A stretch of 64,000 nucleotides of DNA from Anaeromassilibacillus senegalensis (GTDB lineage Bacteria > Bacillota > Clostridia > Oscillospirales > Acutalibacteraceae). Positions 44,717 through 54,448 of this stretch are shown one piece after another; position 1 is the stretch's first letter; each line of letters begins with the position of its first letter. The position numbers and the translations under genes are program-made. The notes under the pieces were generated by a model, which saw only the letters and a list, made by a program, of their open reading frames with translations, searched no databases and had not been told where the DNA came from. The stretch lies in assembly GCF_021531715.1 (NCBI RefSeq), contig NZ_JAFBIT010000002.1, positions 124,001-188,000 of the forward strand, in the 5' to 3' direction.

Positions 44717-47563
44717 TCAAATCGTATAGAAGCGGAAATGCTTCAGGGATGTCTGCTTTGTGAAGATCACGCGCAGATCGGTAAGGCCGTCGGTCGGCGC
44801 AACCGGGCAGGTCATCGAGACGAAATGCGTCAGGCTGCCCGTTCCGATGTGGCTGAGACGGCCGAGCACCGCGCCGGTCTTGTTGTCCGCGAGGATCAGC
44901 TCCACATCGCCCGCAGGCGAGGAGAGCGCACACTCAAACGCGTTGCAGCCGGTCAAATCCATATTCTTGTAGACGATAAAGCTGCGGAAATCCTTGGCTT
45001 CCACGTACGTTTGCCCATCGTTCTTATCGGTCAGGAACTGCACGCCGCGGTAATTGTCCGCATCGATGGCCTCCTGCTTTAGAACGCCGGGCCGTCCCGG
45101 GAACACTTCGCCGTCGATGGCAACATCGGCCGTCAGGCGAATGTCGCTGCTCGCCGCGCCGATTTCCAGCTTGTACACGCCCTGCTCGACCGTGTAGATC
45201 TTCCGTCCATTGCACCAGACCGCCAGATCGTCGACCTTAAAGGTCAGCGCAACGGTTTCCATCTCGCCCGCTTTGACATGCACGCGGCGAAACGCTTTGA
45301 GTGCACGGATCGGCCGCACGCGCAGTGACCCCGGCAGTCCCATGTAAAGCTGTACAACCTCGTCGCCGTCGTACTTGCCGGTGTTCTGCACCCGAACGGT
45401 CGCCGTGACGACGCCGTTTTCAACCTGGACCGTCAAATCGCTGTATGCAAAGGTCGTATAGCTCAGGCCATAGCCAAACGCATAGAGAGGCTCGCCGTCA
45501 AAATACAGGTATGTCACGCGGTTCTTCGCGATGTCATAATCATCGATGGCAGGCAGATCGCGTACGGATTTATACCAGGTCGTTGGCGTGCGGCCCGCGG
45601 GATTGTTTCCGCCGAACACGGTCTTGGCCGCCACATGCCCGAGGCACGGGCCAAGGTGTGTAGAGACAAGCACCGCCTTGGCGACGTCCTTTTCCGCGTT
45701 GATCGCAAACGGATAGCCCGTAACCATATAGAGCAACGTGCTCTCATTGGCAGCCGCAGCCGCGTTCAGCAGCGCAGTCTGCGCTTTCGGCAGACGGATA
45801 TCCGGGCGGTCATACTCCTCGCGCGCATTGATCAGCGGATGATTGCCCGCGCAGACAATCACATGATCCGCCTGTTTTGCAAGCGCCGCTGCACGCTCCG
45901 CGCCGGAGGAAACAACCTCCAGCTCAAACTGCTTGCAGATGTGGTTGCCGGAAAATGCCGCAGAAACGAGCTGATTCTCGCCGTCAATCACAATATCGCG
46001 CTTCTGCCACGACTGCAGATACAGCGTGCCGTTTTCTTCCGCCGCATAAAGCAGCTCCATGACAAACCAGCCGAACGCTTCCTCGGCGACGCACGCCATC
46101 GGCGGATTCAAGGTCATCTTCTTTTCGTCCGTGCTTTCGCCGCTTTTCGCCTTCGCAAAGCCTTCTCCCTCCGTGATATATTTGCCGGTGCGGACGCTGC
46201 GCAGCGTCCATGCGCCGAAATCCCAATCTGCGCGTTCGAAAACGTCCGCTTCATCTCTGTCCGCGTCCGCATAAACGATACCGCCCTGTGCAACGCGCAG
46301 GTATTTGCCGGTCTTTTTGGACTTGATTTTCACGCGGTCAAAGCAAGGATCGAAGAGAACGCGCTCGCGCCCGAGCTGTTCTTCAAAGCCTTTCACAACC
46401 GGTGTCTGGTTCGGCGCGTAGCCGCAGTACCAGCAGGTATAATTCTCATTTGCAAGCGGTCCGATCACAGCGACCGTGCATTTGCCGTCATCCTGGAGCG
46501 GCAGCATGCCGCGGTTTTCGAGCAGGATCATCGATTCCTCAGCTGCCTTGACCGCAAGCTCCTTATGCGCCGGACTCGCGAGCTTCGCGGGATCGACGTG
46601 CACATACGGGTGTTCCGCGTCAAAATCACCGAGCATAAAGCGGAGCAGCAGCATGGAATAGACGGCCTTATCGAGGTTTTCCTCCGTGAGATACCCATTC
46701 TCAAGCGCTTCGCGCACGGCGGGATCAACCATTGTGCGGCTGTCCAGCATCATATCTGCGCCGACGCCGAGAATATCCGCAATGGACTTTGCATGATCCG
46801 CATAAGTACGGTGCGCCGCAACGTTCTGGCCGAAATCGCCGCCGTCGCTGACCGCAAAGATCATGCCCCATTCTTTTTTGCAGATTTCGGTGACGTCCGG
46901 GTTGTTGACGCCCTCAACGCCGTTGATCCGGTTATAAGCCGTCATCAGGCCGACCGCCCCGCCTTCACGGATGGCGGGCTCAAACGCTTTGAGATAGTAT
47001 TCACGCTTGAGACGCGGCGTGATGTTCGCATTCGTCGTCTGACGCTCGCCCTCGTAGTTGTTCGCATAGAAATGCTTTAGAAGCGGCGCGCATTTGAGAT
47101 ATTTCGCGTCATGACCCGCAAGCCCGCGCGTAAAGGCGGCCGTCATTTTGCCCGTGAGGCACGGATCCTCACCATAGGCCTCTTCATTGCGGCCCCAGCG
47201 CGGATCGCGCTCCATATCCACCGTCGGCCCCCACAGCACGAGTGAGGAGGGGTGAACCGCCGCGTCGTGCGTGATGCGGATCTCGTCGCCCGCCATATCG
47301 CCAAGCCGCTCCATCAATGCATCGTCGAACATTGCCGCCATGCCCCAGGGCTGCGGAAGGATCGTCGTCTCACGTTTCTGGTCGCGATTCACAACGCCGC
47401 GGGCAATCTCCACACCAAAATGTGTGCCTTGGATGCCAAGGCGCGGGACGTCGCCGAGATTGGAGGTCACCATGCCAATCTTTTCTTCGCGTGTCAGCTG
47501 GGAAAGCAAATCGCGCGCGCGTTCTTCATGGGAGAGAGAGCTGTCCTGAAAACGGTATTTCAT
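44717..47563 (-). CDS. Glycoside hydrolase family 3, multidomain
   Basis: A 948-residue GH3 enzyme with no signal peptide. The barrel (about 25-300) includes LLKHFYANNYEGER and the nucleophile Asp in FAVSDGG (about 240); the second alpha/beta domain follows. It is interrupted by a beta-trefoil/fascin-like insert (about 405-480: KIKSKKTGKYLRVAQGG and a second RTGKYITEG). Then come a fibronectin-III-like domain (about 690-790) and a C-terminal CBM6-like module (YVEAKDF to the end). It removes terminal beta-glucose/xylose-type residues. AAAGGAAAG precedes the ATG. It lies in the mannosidase operon. Confidence 0.87.
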   Translation of the reverse strand: MKYRFQDSSLSHEERARDLLSQLTREEKIGMVTSNLGDVPRLGIQGTHFGVEIARGVVNRDQKRETTILPQPWGMAAMFDDALMERLGDMAGDEIRITHDAAVHPSSLVLWGPTVDMERDPRWGRNEEAYGEDPCLTGKMTAAFTRGLAGHDAKYLKCAPLLKHFYANNYEGERQTTNANITPRLKREYYLKAFEPAIREGGAVGLMTAYNRINGVEGVNNPDVTEICKKEWGMIFAVSDGGDFGQNVAAHRTYADHAKSIADILGVGADMMLDSRTMVDPAVREALENGYLTEENLDKAVYSMLLLRFMLGDFDAEHPYVHVDPAKLASPAHKELAVKAAEESMILLENRGMLPLQDDGKCTVAVIGPLANENYTCWYCGYAPNQTPVVKGFEEQLGRERVLFDPCFDRVKIKSKKTGKYLRVAQGGIVYADADRDEADVFERADWDFGAWTLRSVRTGKYITEGEGFAKAKSGESTDEKKMTLNPPMACVAEEAFGWFVMELLYAAEENGTLYLQSWQKRDIVIDGENQLVSAAFSGNHICKQFELEVVSSGAERAAALAKQADHVIVCAGNHPLINAREEYDRPDIRLPKAQTALLNAAAAANESTLLYMVTGYPFAINAEKDVAKAVLVSTHLGPCLGHVAAKTVFGGNNPAGRTPTTWYKSVRDLPAIDDYDIAKNRVTYLYFDGEPLYAFGYGLSYTTFAYSDLTVQVENGVVTATVRVQNTGKYDGDEVVQLYMGLPGSLRVRPIRALKAFRRVHVKAGEMETVALTFKVDDLAVWCNGRKIYTVEQGVYKLEIGAASSDIRLTADVAIDGEVFPGRPGVLKQEAIDADNYRGVQFLTDKNDGQTYVEAKDFRSFIVYKNMDLTGCNAFECALSSPAGDVELILADNKTGAVLGRLSHIGTGSLTHFVSMTCPVAPTDGLTDLRVIFTKQTSLKHFRFYTI

Positions 47564-47647
47564 TTCGTTCTTTCCTTTCTGCTTGTTTTATAAAGCGGCG
47601 CTGCACGGAAACGGATATTTCGCGCAGCGCCTGTCCTCTAATTGCTC

Positions 47648-50323
47648 TTAAAACCAGGAATCGGTGTAGCTTGCCTTCTGCGCCTCTTCGCTCGGCATCG
47701 TCTCCGCGACGTGCAGCACGGGCGTTTCGGTGCAGTTTTCCACACGAATCGTCTTCTTCTCGCCCGGATACAGCGTGACGTAGTTGTCGCTGTAATGCAC
47801 GCGGTCGTCGCTCGTCATCAGGTAAGCGAACGGCGTGTACACGCTTGCGGAGATCGTCACGAGCAGATCGTCGCCGTCGGACTCCACATGCTCGATCTTC
47901 GCGTCGCTCTTCGGGAACACGTAATCGCGGTAATACGCGCGCAGGCTGTCCGCCGTGTCAAAGCCCTCGGCCTTCGCAAAGAAGAAGCCATGGCTCAGCT
48001 CGCCGGAAAGCTCCACCGTGAACTGCTGCCACGAATGCGGCGCGACCTCCACGGTCTTCTGTACGGTATCGCCGGTTTTGCCCGCGAAATCCATATAGCC
48101 GCAGGTCAGCTCCGCCGTCAGCGCTTCGGGCGTCTCGTTGATCACCGTGACGACCGCGCCGCCCTCCGCCTTGCGGATGATGAGCTTCTTCGGCTGGAAG
48201 GCGCGCTTGAGAAAATAGAACGAGACCTTTCTCGTCAGATAATAGTCGATGATCGTCCAGCCCGTCTCCGGCCAGCAGTCGTTGTACATCCAGATGAGAT
48301 CGCCCGCGCCGTACGGCTTCTGGCGCATCGCCTCGGCCAGCTCCGCATAGAGTAGGCCCTGCATGATGCCGCTGTACGTCAGATAGCTGTGCACATCGAG
48401 CGTGGAGAAATCGGTGATGTGGCGGTTGATCGCGCCGTCGATGTTGCTGCGCTTGCGCTCAAACTCGCCGTGGTGCTTCCAGATCTCGCCGTCGAACGCC
48501 ATCTCCTCGCCGTCGTGGTAACGGCGGACGGTGCTCTCCATCTGCGCGCCGAAGAAGCCGTATTCGCTCGAGAAGCGCGCCGGGATGCGGTCGAACGCCT
48601 CCAGCTCATAGACAAACTTGAACTTCGTTTTCGGGTCGCGGCCGAAGTACGACCATGCGTGGACGTCGCCCTCCTCGGTGAGGTTCGCGCGCTCACCGAA
48701 ATAAGGCGAGGACGGCATGTACGGGATCAGCGGGCTGTTGCGGTGCACCGCGCGCGGCTGGATGTAGTTGAACACCTTTTCGCCGTAGAAACGCGCGGGC
48801 TTGATCGGCGCCGGGAACCAATCGGTGTACGATTCGGAGATCTCGTTGTTGCCGGTCCAGACCGCCATGCAGGGATAATGCGCCAGGCGCTTCGTCTGGT
48901 ATTCCGCCTCGCGCTCCGCCTCAAAGAGGAACGAATCGAGGTGATCCGGGTAGAAGCCGCAGGCATACATGAAGTCGTGCATCAGAAGAATGCCGTACTC
49001 CGAGCAATATTCATAGAAGCAGTCCGGCTCATACGTGCCGCCGCCCCACATACGGAACATCGTGAAATTCGCCGCCGCGCCCTCGCTGACGAGCGTCTTG
49101 TAGCTCTCATCCGGCGTGCGCAGATAGATGGAATCGGTCGGCACCCAGTTGCCGCCCTTGCAGAAAATGCGCGTGCCGTTCACCTTGAAGAAGAAGTTGC
49201 GCGTGTTGTCCGGCAGCTTCGAAAGGTCGAGCTCCAGAGTGCGGATGCCGATTTTCTTCGGCTTCGCCTCGTTTGTGACGCCCCGCGCCGTGCAGCGCGC
49301 GGTGAAGGTGTAAAGGTTCTGCTTGCCGTAGCCATTCGGCCACCAGAGCTTCGCGTTTTTCAGCGTGACGCGCTCCGAAGCGTAGTTGATGCCGCCGACG
49401 AGCAGTAGCTCCTGCCGGCCCGTATAGGCCGTCTTGCCGTCGATTTCCAGCGCGTATTCGAGCACGGTCTCGGCGCTCTGCACCATATTTGTCTTTTCAA
49501 TCTCAAAGTGGAACTCGATCTCGGCGTCATCGCCGTCGAGCTTCAGCGTATCGACGCGAGACGCGACAACCTTCGCGCCGGTAAAGCCCTCGATCTCGAT
49601 GGAGCGGCCGATGCCGCAGGTCGGAACCGGCTGGCACCAGTCCCAGCCGTAGGTAAACTGCGGCTTGCGGGTGTAAACGCGCTGGTCGCAGATCGCGTTG
49701 TTGCTCGCGCAATAGTAGGCAACGCTGTCCTTCGGGTAATGCAGCTCCATGCCGGAGGTCAGGCGGATCACGAGCTGGTTCGTGCCGACCTGCAGGAAGC
49801 GCTTGATATCCTCGGAAAACGCGCAGAACGCGTTCTCGTGGTGCGCAACGGGCATGCCGTTCAGAATGATATCGGCGTTGAAATCGAGCATTTCAATATT
49901 CAGGCGGACGATATCCTCGTCGAGCAGCGCCTGCGAAACCTCAAACTCCTTGATAAACCACCAGGAGAGGTCGCGGATCCAAAGGCTTTTCTTCGTATTT
50001 GTCTTGAGGAACGGCTCCTCGATGATACCGTTTTGAACGAGCGCCGAGGTCACGTCGCCCGGAACGGTGGCCGAGATGTAGCCCGTTTTCGAGGGAAATG
50101 CGTTCGGCGACTTATCCGCGTAGACTGTGAAAGCGGTTTCAGGTTCGCCAAAAAATTTTGCTCTGGCTTCGGGCGGCAGATCCTCCACACGCAGAAATCC
50201 CGGCAGCGTGGGGCGCACCGGCTCGGCATCCAGCTTGCGCAGAACCTCCGTGAAGCGGTCGGCCGTGACGTCCATAAATTCGCCGCGAAGCTTCCATTCG
50301 CCGGCGAGGGACAGCTTATGCAT
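47648..50323 (-). CDS. Glycoside hydrolase family 2, beta-mannosidase-like
   Basis: An 891-residue GH2 enzyme. N-terminal sugar-binding beta-sandwich (about 75-210, GYISATVPGDVTSALVQNG, DFNADIILNG), an immunoglobulin-like domain, then the catalytic barrel with acid/base Glu in AVWTGNNEI (about 490) and nucleophile Glu in FSSEYGF (about 585). FTYGWDWCQPVPTCGIGR and FRMWGGGTYEPD are beta-mannosidase marks. It lacks a signal peptide, so it trims imported mannosides. AAAGGAG lies before the ATG. The gene follows a binding protein and two permeases. Confidence 0.9.
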   Translation of the reverse strand: MHKLSLAGEWKLRGEFMDVTADRFTEVLRKLDAEPVRPTLPGFLRVEDLPPEARAKFFGEPETAFTVYADKSPNAFPSKTGYISATVPGDVTSALVQNGIIEEPFLKTNTKKSLWIRDLSWWFIKEFEVSQALLDEDIVRLNIEMLDFNADIILNGMPVAHHENAFCAFSEDIKRFLQVGTNQLVIRLTSGMELHYPKDSVAYYCASNNAICDQRVYTRKPQFTYGWDWCQPVPTCGIGRSIEIEGFTGAKVVASRVDTLKLDGDDAEIEFHFEIEKTNMVQSAETVLEYALEIDGKTAYTGRQELLLVGGINYASERVTLKNAKLWWPNGYGKQNLYTFTARCTARGVTNEAKPKKIGIRTLELDLSKLPDNTRNFFFKVNGTRIFCKGGNWVPTDSIYLRTPDESYKTLVSEGAAANFTMFRMWGGGTYEPDCFYEYCSEYGILLMHDFMYACGFYPDHLDSFLFEAEREAEYQTKRLAHYPCMAVWTGNNEISESYTDWFPAPIKPARFYGEKVFNYIQPRAVHRNSPLIPYMPSSPYFGERANLTEEGDVHAWSYFGRDPKTKFKFVYELEAFDRIPARFSSEYGFFGAQMESTVRRYHDGEEMAFDGEIWKHHGEFERKRSNIDGAINRHITDFSTLDVHSYLTYSGIMQGLLYAELAEAMRQKPYGAGDLIWMYNDCWPETGWTIIDYYLTRKVSFYFLKRAFQPKKLIIRKAEGGAVVTVINETPEALTAELTCGYMDFAGKTGDTVQKTVEVAPHSWQQFTVELSGELSHGFFFAKAEGFDTADSLRAYYRDYVFPKSDAKIEHVESDGDDLLVTISASVYTPFAYLMTSDDRVHYSDNYVTLYPGEKKTIRVENCTETPVLHVAETMPSEEAQKASYTDSWF

Positions 50324-50514
50324 AAAGACAACTCCTTTATCTGGAACATTTCAGGCGCGCGGCCCGTGCGGCCGCATCTTCCTGTTATCTGCATTCTAGC
50401 GAAGCAGACAGAATAATGCAAGCCTTTCTCCCAAAAAATGAGCGAGAAAAAAAGCGCATAAAACTATTATAAATTCACAATTTTTTTGTTTCTTATACAA
50501 CCTTATACAACAAA

Positions 50515-50547
50515 ATGGGGAAAGGCGTTTGTCCTTTCCCCATCCGT
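50515..50547 (-). terminator. Hairpin after the solute-binding protein gene
   Basis: ATGGGGAAAGG pairs perfectly with CCTTTCCCCAT over a 7-nt loop, followed on the minus strand by TTTTG. It could reduce read-through into the GH2 and GH3 genes and so set the binding-protein excess usual in such operons. Confidence 0.7.
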
Positions 50548-50578
50548 TATTCAGCTATACAGAATCTGCTAAAGCAAA

Positions 50579-52231
50579 TTACTCGTGCGCTGCGAGGTAC
50601 TCTTCCATCTCAGCCTGGAGAGCTGCGTAGTCCTCGTTTGCTTCAGCCAGAACTTCCTCGAGGCCGAGGCTGTTCAGTGTAGCAACATAGTTGTCCCAAC
50701 CGTCGATAGACTCTGTGCCAGCGATAACGCTCCACAGATAGCGATCCTTCTCTGTCTCGATATCTGCGCTGTACTCGGTCCATGTCTCGAAGGAAGCCGG
50801 ATCCTTCCACTCAACGAGGTGAGCGGCAGCATAGCGGCTGTTCTCGCCGGACTTGTTGAACAGAGCGGTGGTCTCCGGTGTGTTGGAGATGTTGCCCTCG
50901 TCCTTGCGGTTGAAGAGGTTATCGAAGATCTTCAGACCGATGTTCTGGGAGGTGTTCTCCTCGGAATCCGGGCCAACGATCGCGACATATGTGTCGTTCT
51001 CGTCATACTCGTAGTGCTCGCCCTCGCGGCCGAAGCGTCTCTCTACATAGTTCTCCAGAGAGCACATGTCGTCGTACGTTGCAAACAGTCTTTCCGGATC
51101 CTGAGCGGACTTGGTGATTGCAAAGTATGCCCAAGCTGCGGAGGTTGCCGGGTCTTCCTGCGGAACGCCGTTCTCGCCCTTGACCATGTCGATCGGAACC
51201 CACTTGGCATCCGGGTTGGTGGAGTAGAAGGACAGCATGGGAGCTGCATCCGGGTTGTTCCATGCGCACCAGCTGTAGGTTACGCCGAAGCCGCCGTTTG
51301 CCATTTCCTCGTCACGGTTTGTATCCTGGGTGATGTTCGGGGTGATGTAGCCCTTCGCATAAAGCTCAGCAACGTCGCCGACCCACTTCTTTGTGCCTTC
51401 GTTTGCCGGGCCGTAGGTAACGACGCCGTCATCGTCAACGCAGAAGCGTGCGTAATGTGCCAGATCATACGCCTGAATCCACGGCCAGAAAGAACGGAAA
51501 TCATAACCGTCGCCGCCGAGGCCGTAGGTATCCTTCTGGCCGTTGCCGTCCGGATCGTCCTCTGTGAACGCGCGCATAACTTCTTCGAGCTCTTCGATGG
51601 TGGTCGGAGCCTTAAGGTTCAGGTTATCGAGCCAATCCTGACGGATCCAGAGGCACTCGCAAGAGGGCTCTGCAACATCGCCCGGGATTCTGTAGATGGA
51701 GCCGTCCGCTTCAGAAGCGTAGAACAGGGTCTTCTTGTCCATCTTGTCGTAGTAATCGCGGATGTTGGTGTACTTCTGCATGTAGCCGGATACATCCTGA
51801 AGCAGGCCAGCCTGGACCCACTTGTTGTACTCGGTATCCATGCTCCACCACCACATGATGTTCGGAATGTCATCCGAAGCCATCAGCAGGGAAATCTGGG
51901 ACTGGCCGTCAGACCAACCCGGAAGAACAACAAGGCTGATATCGATGTTGTACTTCTCCTCCAACATTTTTTCCATCTCGCTGTCAGACTGTGTGAAGCC
52001 CGTCATAACTGCGATGGAAACCGGCATCTTCTCTGTCTGATTCAGAACGTCGATGACGTCGCCTTCAGCAGAAGATTCGCCGCCCTCTTCCGTCGTCTCG
52101 CCGCCCTCAGCAGCTGTGCTGCTCGTAGAGCCGGTGGAAGCTGTGGAAGAGCCATTGCCGCCGCACGCCGCGAACAGGCTGATGCACAGTGCGAGTGCCA
52201 TGACAATGCAGATGATTTTCTTCATGTTCAT
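50579..52231 (-). CDS. Sugar ABC transporter substrate-binding lipoprotein
   Basis: A 550-residue extracellular binding protein. A signal peptide ends in the lipobox LFAAC (Cys23, lipid-anchored), followed by a Ser/Thr/Glu-rich tether (about 25-60) and a large type-I-cluster binding fold. It resembles the LplA-type proteins that pair with LplB/LplC permeases for oligosaccharide import. AAGGAAGG lies 8 nt before the ATG. The ATPase (MsmX-type) is not in the operon, as is usual. Confidence 0.92.
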   Translation of the reverse strand: MNMKKIICIVMALALCISLFAACGGNGSSTASTGSTSSTAAEGGETTEEGGESSAEGDVIDVLNQTEKMPVSIAVMTGFTQSDSEMEKMLEEKYNIDISLVVLPGWSDGQSQISLLMASDDIPNIMWWWSMDTEYNKWVQAGLLQDVSGYMQKYTNIRDYYDKMDKKTLFYASEADGSIYRIPGDVAEPSCECLWIRQDWLDNLNLKAPTTIEELEEVMRAFTEDDPDGNGQKDTYGLGGDGYDFRSFWPWIQAYDLAHYARFCVDDDGVVTYGPANEGTKKWVGDVAELYAKGYITPNITQDTNRDEEMANGGFGVTYSWCAWNNPDAAPMLSFYSTNPDAKWVPIDMVKGENGVPQEDPATSAAWAYFAITKSAQDPERLFATYDDMCSLENYVERRFGREGEHYEYDENDTYVAIVGPDSEENTSQNIGLKIFDNLFNRKDEGNISNTPETTALFNKSGENSRYAAAHLVEWKDPASFETWTEYSADIETEKDRYLWSVIAGTESIDGWDNYVATLNSLGLEEVLAEANEDYAALQAEMEEYLAAHE

Positions 52232-52325
52232 GATAAAAATCCTTCCTTTGTTTTATTTGATTGTATGGTATTCCGGCGCGGAGCTACCGCCCCGGGACAA
52301 TCACAAGTGAAATTTGGGTATCCGA

Positions 52326-53219
52326 TCAGCCCTTGACGCCGCCGATCATAACGCCCTTAACGAAGTACTTCTGCACGAACGGATAAACAATCAGGATCGG
52401 AACCGTCGAAATAACGATCGTACCGGCCTTGATGGTCTCGGCGTTCGTATTGGTCTGCGCCATGACGTTGACGCCGGCCTGCGCCATCGCCTGCTGCGTG
52501 TTCGTCAGCATGTAACGGAGCACCGCCTGCAGCGCCCACTTTTCAGTGGAGCGGATATACAGAACCGTGGAGAAGTAATCGTTCCAGTAACCAACGGCTG
52601 TGAACAGCGCGATGGTGGCAATCGTCGCCTTCGAAAGCGGGAGGATGATCGAGAAGAAGATTCTCAGATCGTTCGCGCCGTCGATTCTGGCGGATTCCTC
52701 AAGGCTCTCCGGAATGGAGAGGAAGAAGCTCTTCATGATGATGCAGTTGTATGCGCTCACGAGGCCCGGGAGGATCAGCGCGAGGCGGTTATCCATGAGG
52801 CCGAGATTCTGGATAAGCAGGAAGCTCGGGATCATGCCGGCTGCAAAGATCATGGTGAAGAGAACCAGCGTCATCATGACCTTGCCGCCGCGGAGTCTCG
52901 ATTTCGAGAGCGGATACGCGGTCATGGCGGTGAGCAGTGTGCCCAGAACCGTACCGACGACTGTGACAAAGATGGATGTCGCGAAGCCGGTATAGACCTG
53001 CGGGTTCTTAAAGACGGATTTGTATGTATCGAGGTTAAATCCCTTCGGATACAGGAACACGCCGCCCTTCATGGATGCCTCAAGGGAGCTGAATGAAAGC
53101 ATGATGACATGCCAGAACGGATACAGCATGATGAGGCAGAGCAATGTAAAGAATGTGTAGTTGAATACGGTAAAGATTTTTTCACCTGTGGAGGTTTTAA
53201 TTCTGTTCGAATGTGCCAT
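52326..53219 (-). CDS. lplC: Sugar ABC transporter permease, LplC/YtcP type
   Basis: A 297-residue permease with six membrane helices. The EAA loop (ESLEESARIDGANDLRIFFSIILPLSK) that contacts the ATPase is at about 195-220. The C-terminus FVKGVMIGGVKG is typical of the LplC/YtcP branch. The start MAHSNRIK has TAAGGAGG upstream. It begins 13 nt after lplB. Confidence 0.93.
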   Translation of the reverse strand: MAHSNRIKTSTGEKIFTVFNYTFFTLLCLIMLYPFWHVIMLSFSSLEASMKGGVFLYPKGFNLDTYKSVFKNPQVYTGFATSIFVTVVGTVLGTLLTAMTAYPLSKSRLRGGKVMMTLVLFTMIFAAGMIPSFLLIQNLGLMDNRLALILPGLVSAYNCIIMKSFFLSIPESLEESARIDGANDLRIFFSIILPLSKATIATIALFTAVGYWNDYFSTVLYIRSTEKWALQAVLRYMLTNTQQAMAQAGVNVMAQTNTNAETIKAGTIVISTVPILIVYPFVQKYFVKGVMIGGVKG

Positions 53220-53232
53220 TCTTTTTTCCTCC

Positions 53233-54174
53233 TTACCAGATGCCCTCGTTGCCGGTCTTCTTGGCAACGGTGTTGACGATCAGAATCATGACCAGCGCGA
53301 TGACGGACTTAAACATGCCCGCTGCGGTGGAGAAGGAGTAGTCTGCCTTCTGAATACCGATTCTGTAAACGTACGTATCGATGATATCTGCAACGTCGTA
53401 AACCAGCGCGGAATACAGCATGAAGATCTGGTCGAAGCCCGCGTTCACGATGTTGTTGCAGTTGAGGATCAGCATAATGACAATCGTCGGCGTGATGGAC
53501 GGCAGCGTAATGTGCAGAAGCTGCTTCCACTTGCGCGCGCCGTCGATCTCCGCCGCCTCGTAAAGCTGCGGGTCAACGCCGGAGAGCGCTGCGAAATAGA
53601 TGATCGTGCCCCAGCCCATGCCCTTATAGATATCGGTGATAATCAGCATGGGAACGAACAGATTCTTATCGGTCAGAACCTGCAGATCCTTTCCGGTGAA
53701 GAACTTCAGGATCGCCGTAACCAGACCGGTGGTCGGGTCGAGCATGCTCATGATAAGACCGGCCATAACAACCCACGAAATGAAGTGCGGCAGATAGAGG
53801 AGCGTCTGCGAGGCCTTCTTGAACTTCATGTTGCGCATCTCATTCATCATCAGTGCGAGGATGATCGGGATCGGGAAGCCGCACACCATCTTCAGAATCG
53901 AGATATACAGTGTGTTGCCGAAGACTTTCATGAATGCCGGCTTCTGGAAGAGCTTGATGAACTGGTCGAAACCAACCCATGTGCTGCCCGCCATATCGTA
54001 CGGGTTATACTCCATGAAAGCGATCACGTTGCCGAAAATTGGGATGTACCGGAAGATGAGCATAAACGCCATGCCCGGAAGAAGCAGAAGATAGAGCCAC
54101 TTATCGCGGACAACATCTTTTTTGAATCGCTCCCAGGCGTTCAGCTCACTAGCCGGCTTAACCGCTGCTGCCAT
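53233..54174 (-). CDS. lplB: Sugar ABC transporter permease, LplB/YteP type
   Basis: A 313-residue permease with six membrane helices, starting with a basic tail (ERFKKDVVRDKWLYLLLLPG). The EAA motif is QLYEAAEIDGARKWKQLLHITLPS (about 210). The end PxGIW-like (GNEGIW) is typical of LplB/YteP proteins. TAGGAGG lies 8 nt before the ATG. It is the first gene of the glycan operon. Confidence 0.93.
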   Translation of the reverse strand: MAAAVKPASELNAWERFKKDVVRDKWLYLLLLPGMAFMLIFRYIPIFGNVIAFMEYNPYDMAGSTWVGFDQFIKLFQKPAFMKVFGNTLYISILKMVCGFPIPIILALMMNEMRNMKFKKASQTLLYLPHFISWVVMAGLIMSMLDPTTGLVTAILKFFTGKDLQVLTDKNLFVPMLIITDIYKGMGWGTIIYFAALSGVDPQLYEAAEIDGARKWKQLLHITLPSITPTIVIMLILNCNNIVNAGFDQIFMLYSALVYDVADIIDTYVYRIGIQKADYSFSTAAGMFKSVIALVMILIVNTVAKKTGNEGIW

Positions 54175-54250
54175 AAATTCTACCTCCTAAGGAAATTTGA
54201 ATAAACCGGTTGCACAGACCAAGGAGCGAAAAGAACGCCGACAGTTCTGA

Positions 54251-54295
54251 TGGTATCCGACCATGTCGGATACCAAAACAGGGTACCCTGTTTTG
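54251..54295. promoter_or_regulatory. Two abutting perfect palindromes in the lplB operon leader
   Basis: TGGTATCCGAC and GTCGGATACCA (11-bp arms, 3-nt loop, 54251-54275) overlap by two bases a perfect 22-bp palindrome centred on GGGTACCC (54274-54295). Neither is followed by a T-run. They lie about 80-120 nt before lplB, within the predicted leader. They could be operators or RNA hairpins. Confidence 0.7.
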
Positions 54296-54356
54296 CTGAA
54301 AAATATACCGGAAAAGTCTCTTCCGCTGCGGGATCTGCTCTGCCACATTCGAAAGG

Positions 54357-54379
54357 TGCGCCGCACATCGTTCGGCGCA
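54357..54379. repeat. Inverted repeat in the lplB leader
   Basis: TGCGCCG and CGGCGCA with a 9-nt spacer, the first structure after the predicted transcription start. Confidence 0.5.
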
Positions 54380-54419
54380 TCTCACAAAAAATACGGCAGC
54401 TCATTTGGTTTACACTGTT

Positions 54420-54448
54420 AGTTTATCACCCTATTTTGTGAATGTCAA
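54420..54448 (-). promoter_or_regulatory. Promoter of the lplB-lplC-SBP-GH2-GH3-manA operon
   Basis: On the minus strand TTGACA, a 17-bp spacer and TAAACT, leaving a leader of about 240 nt. The AT-rich plus-strand region 54450-55055 shows no gene that I can support. Confidence 0.75.

Noticed and set aside
54175-54430. T-box or other aminoacyl-tRNA-sensing leader before lplB, suggested by an AACAGGGTACCC segment
   Set aside because: The T-box core AGGGTGGnACCGCG is absent and the segment is a simple perfect palindrome; the downstream genes are sugar permeases.
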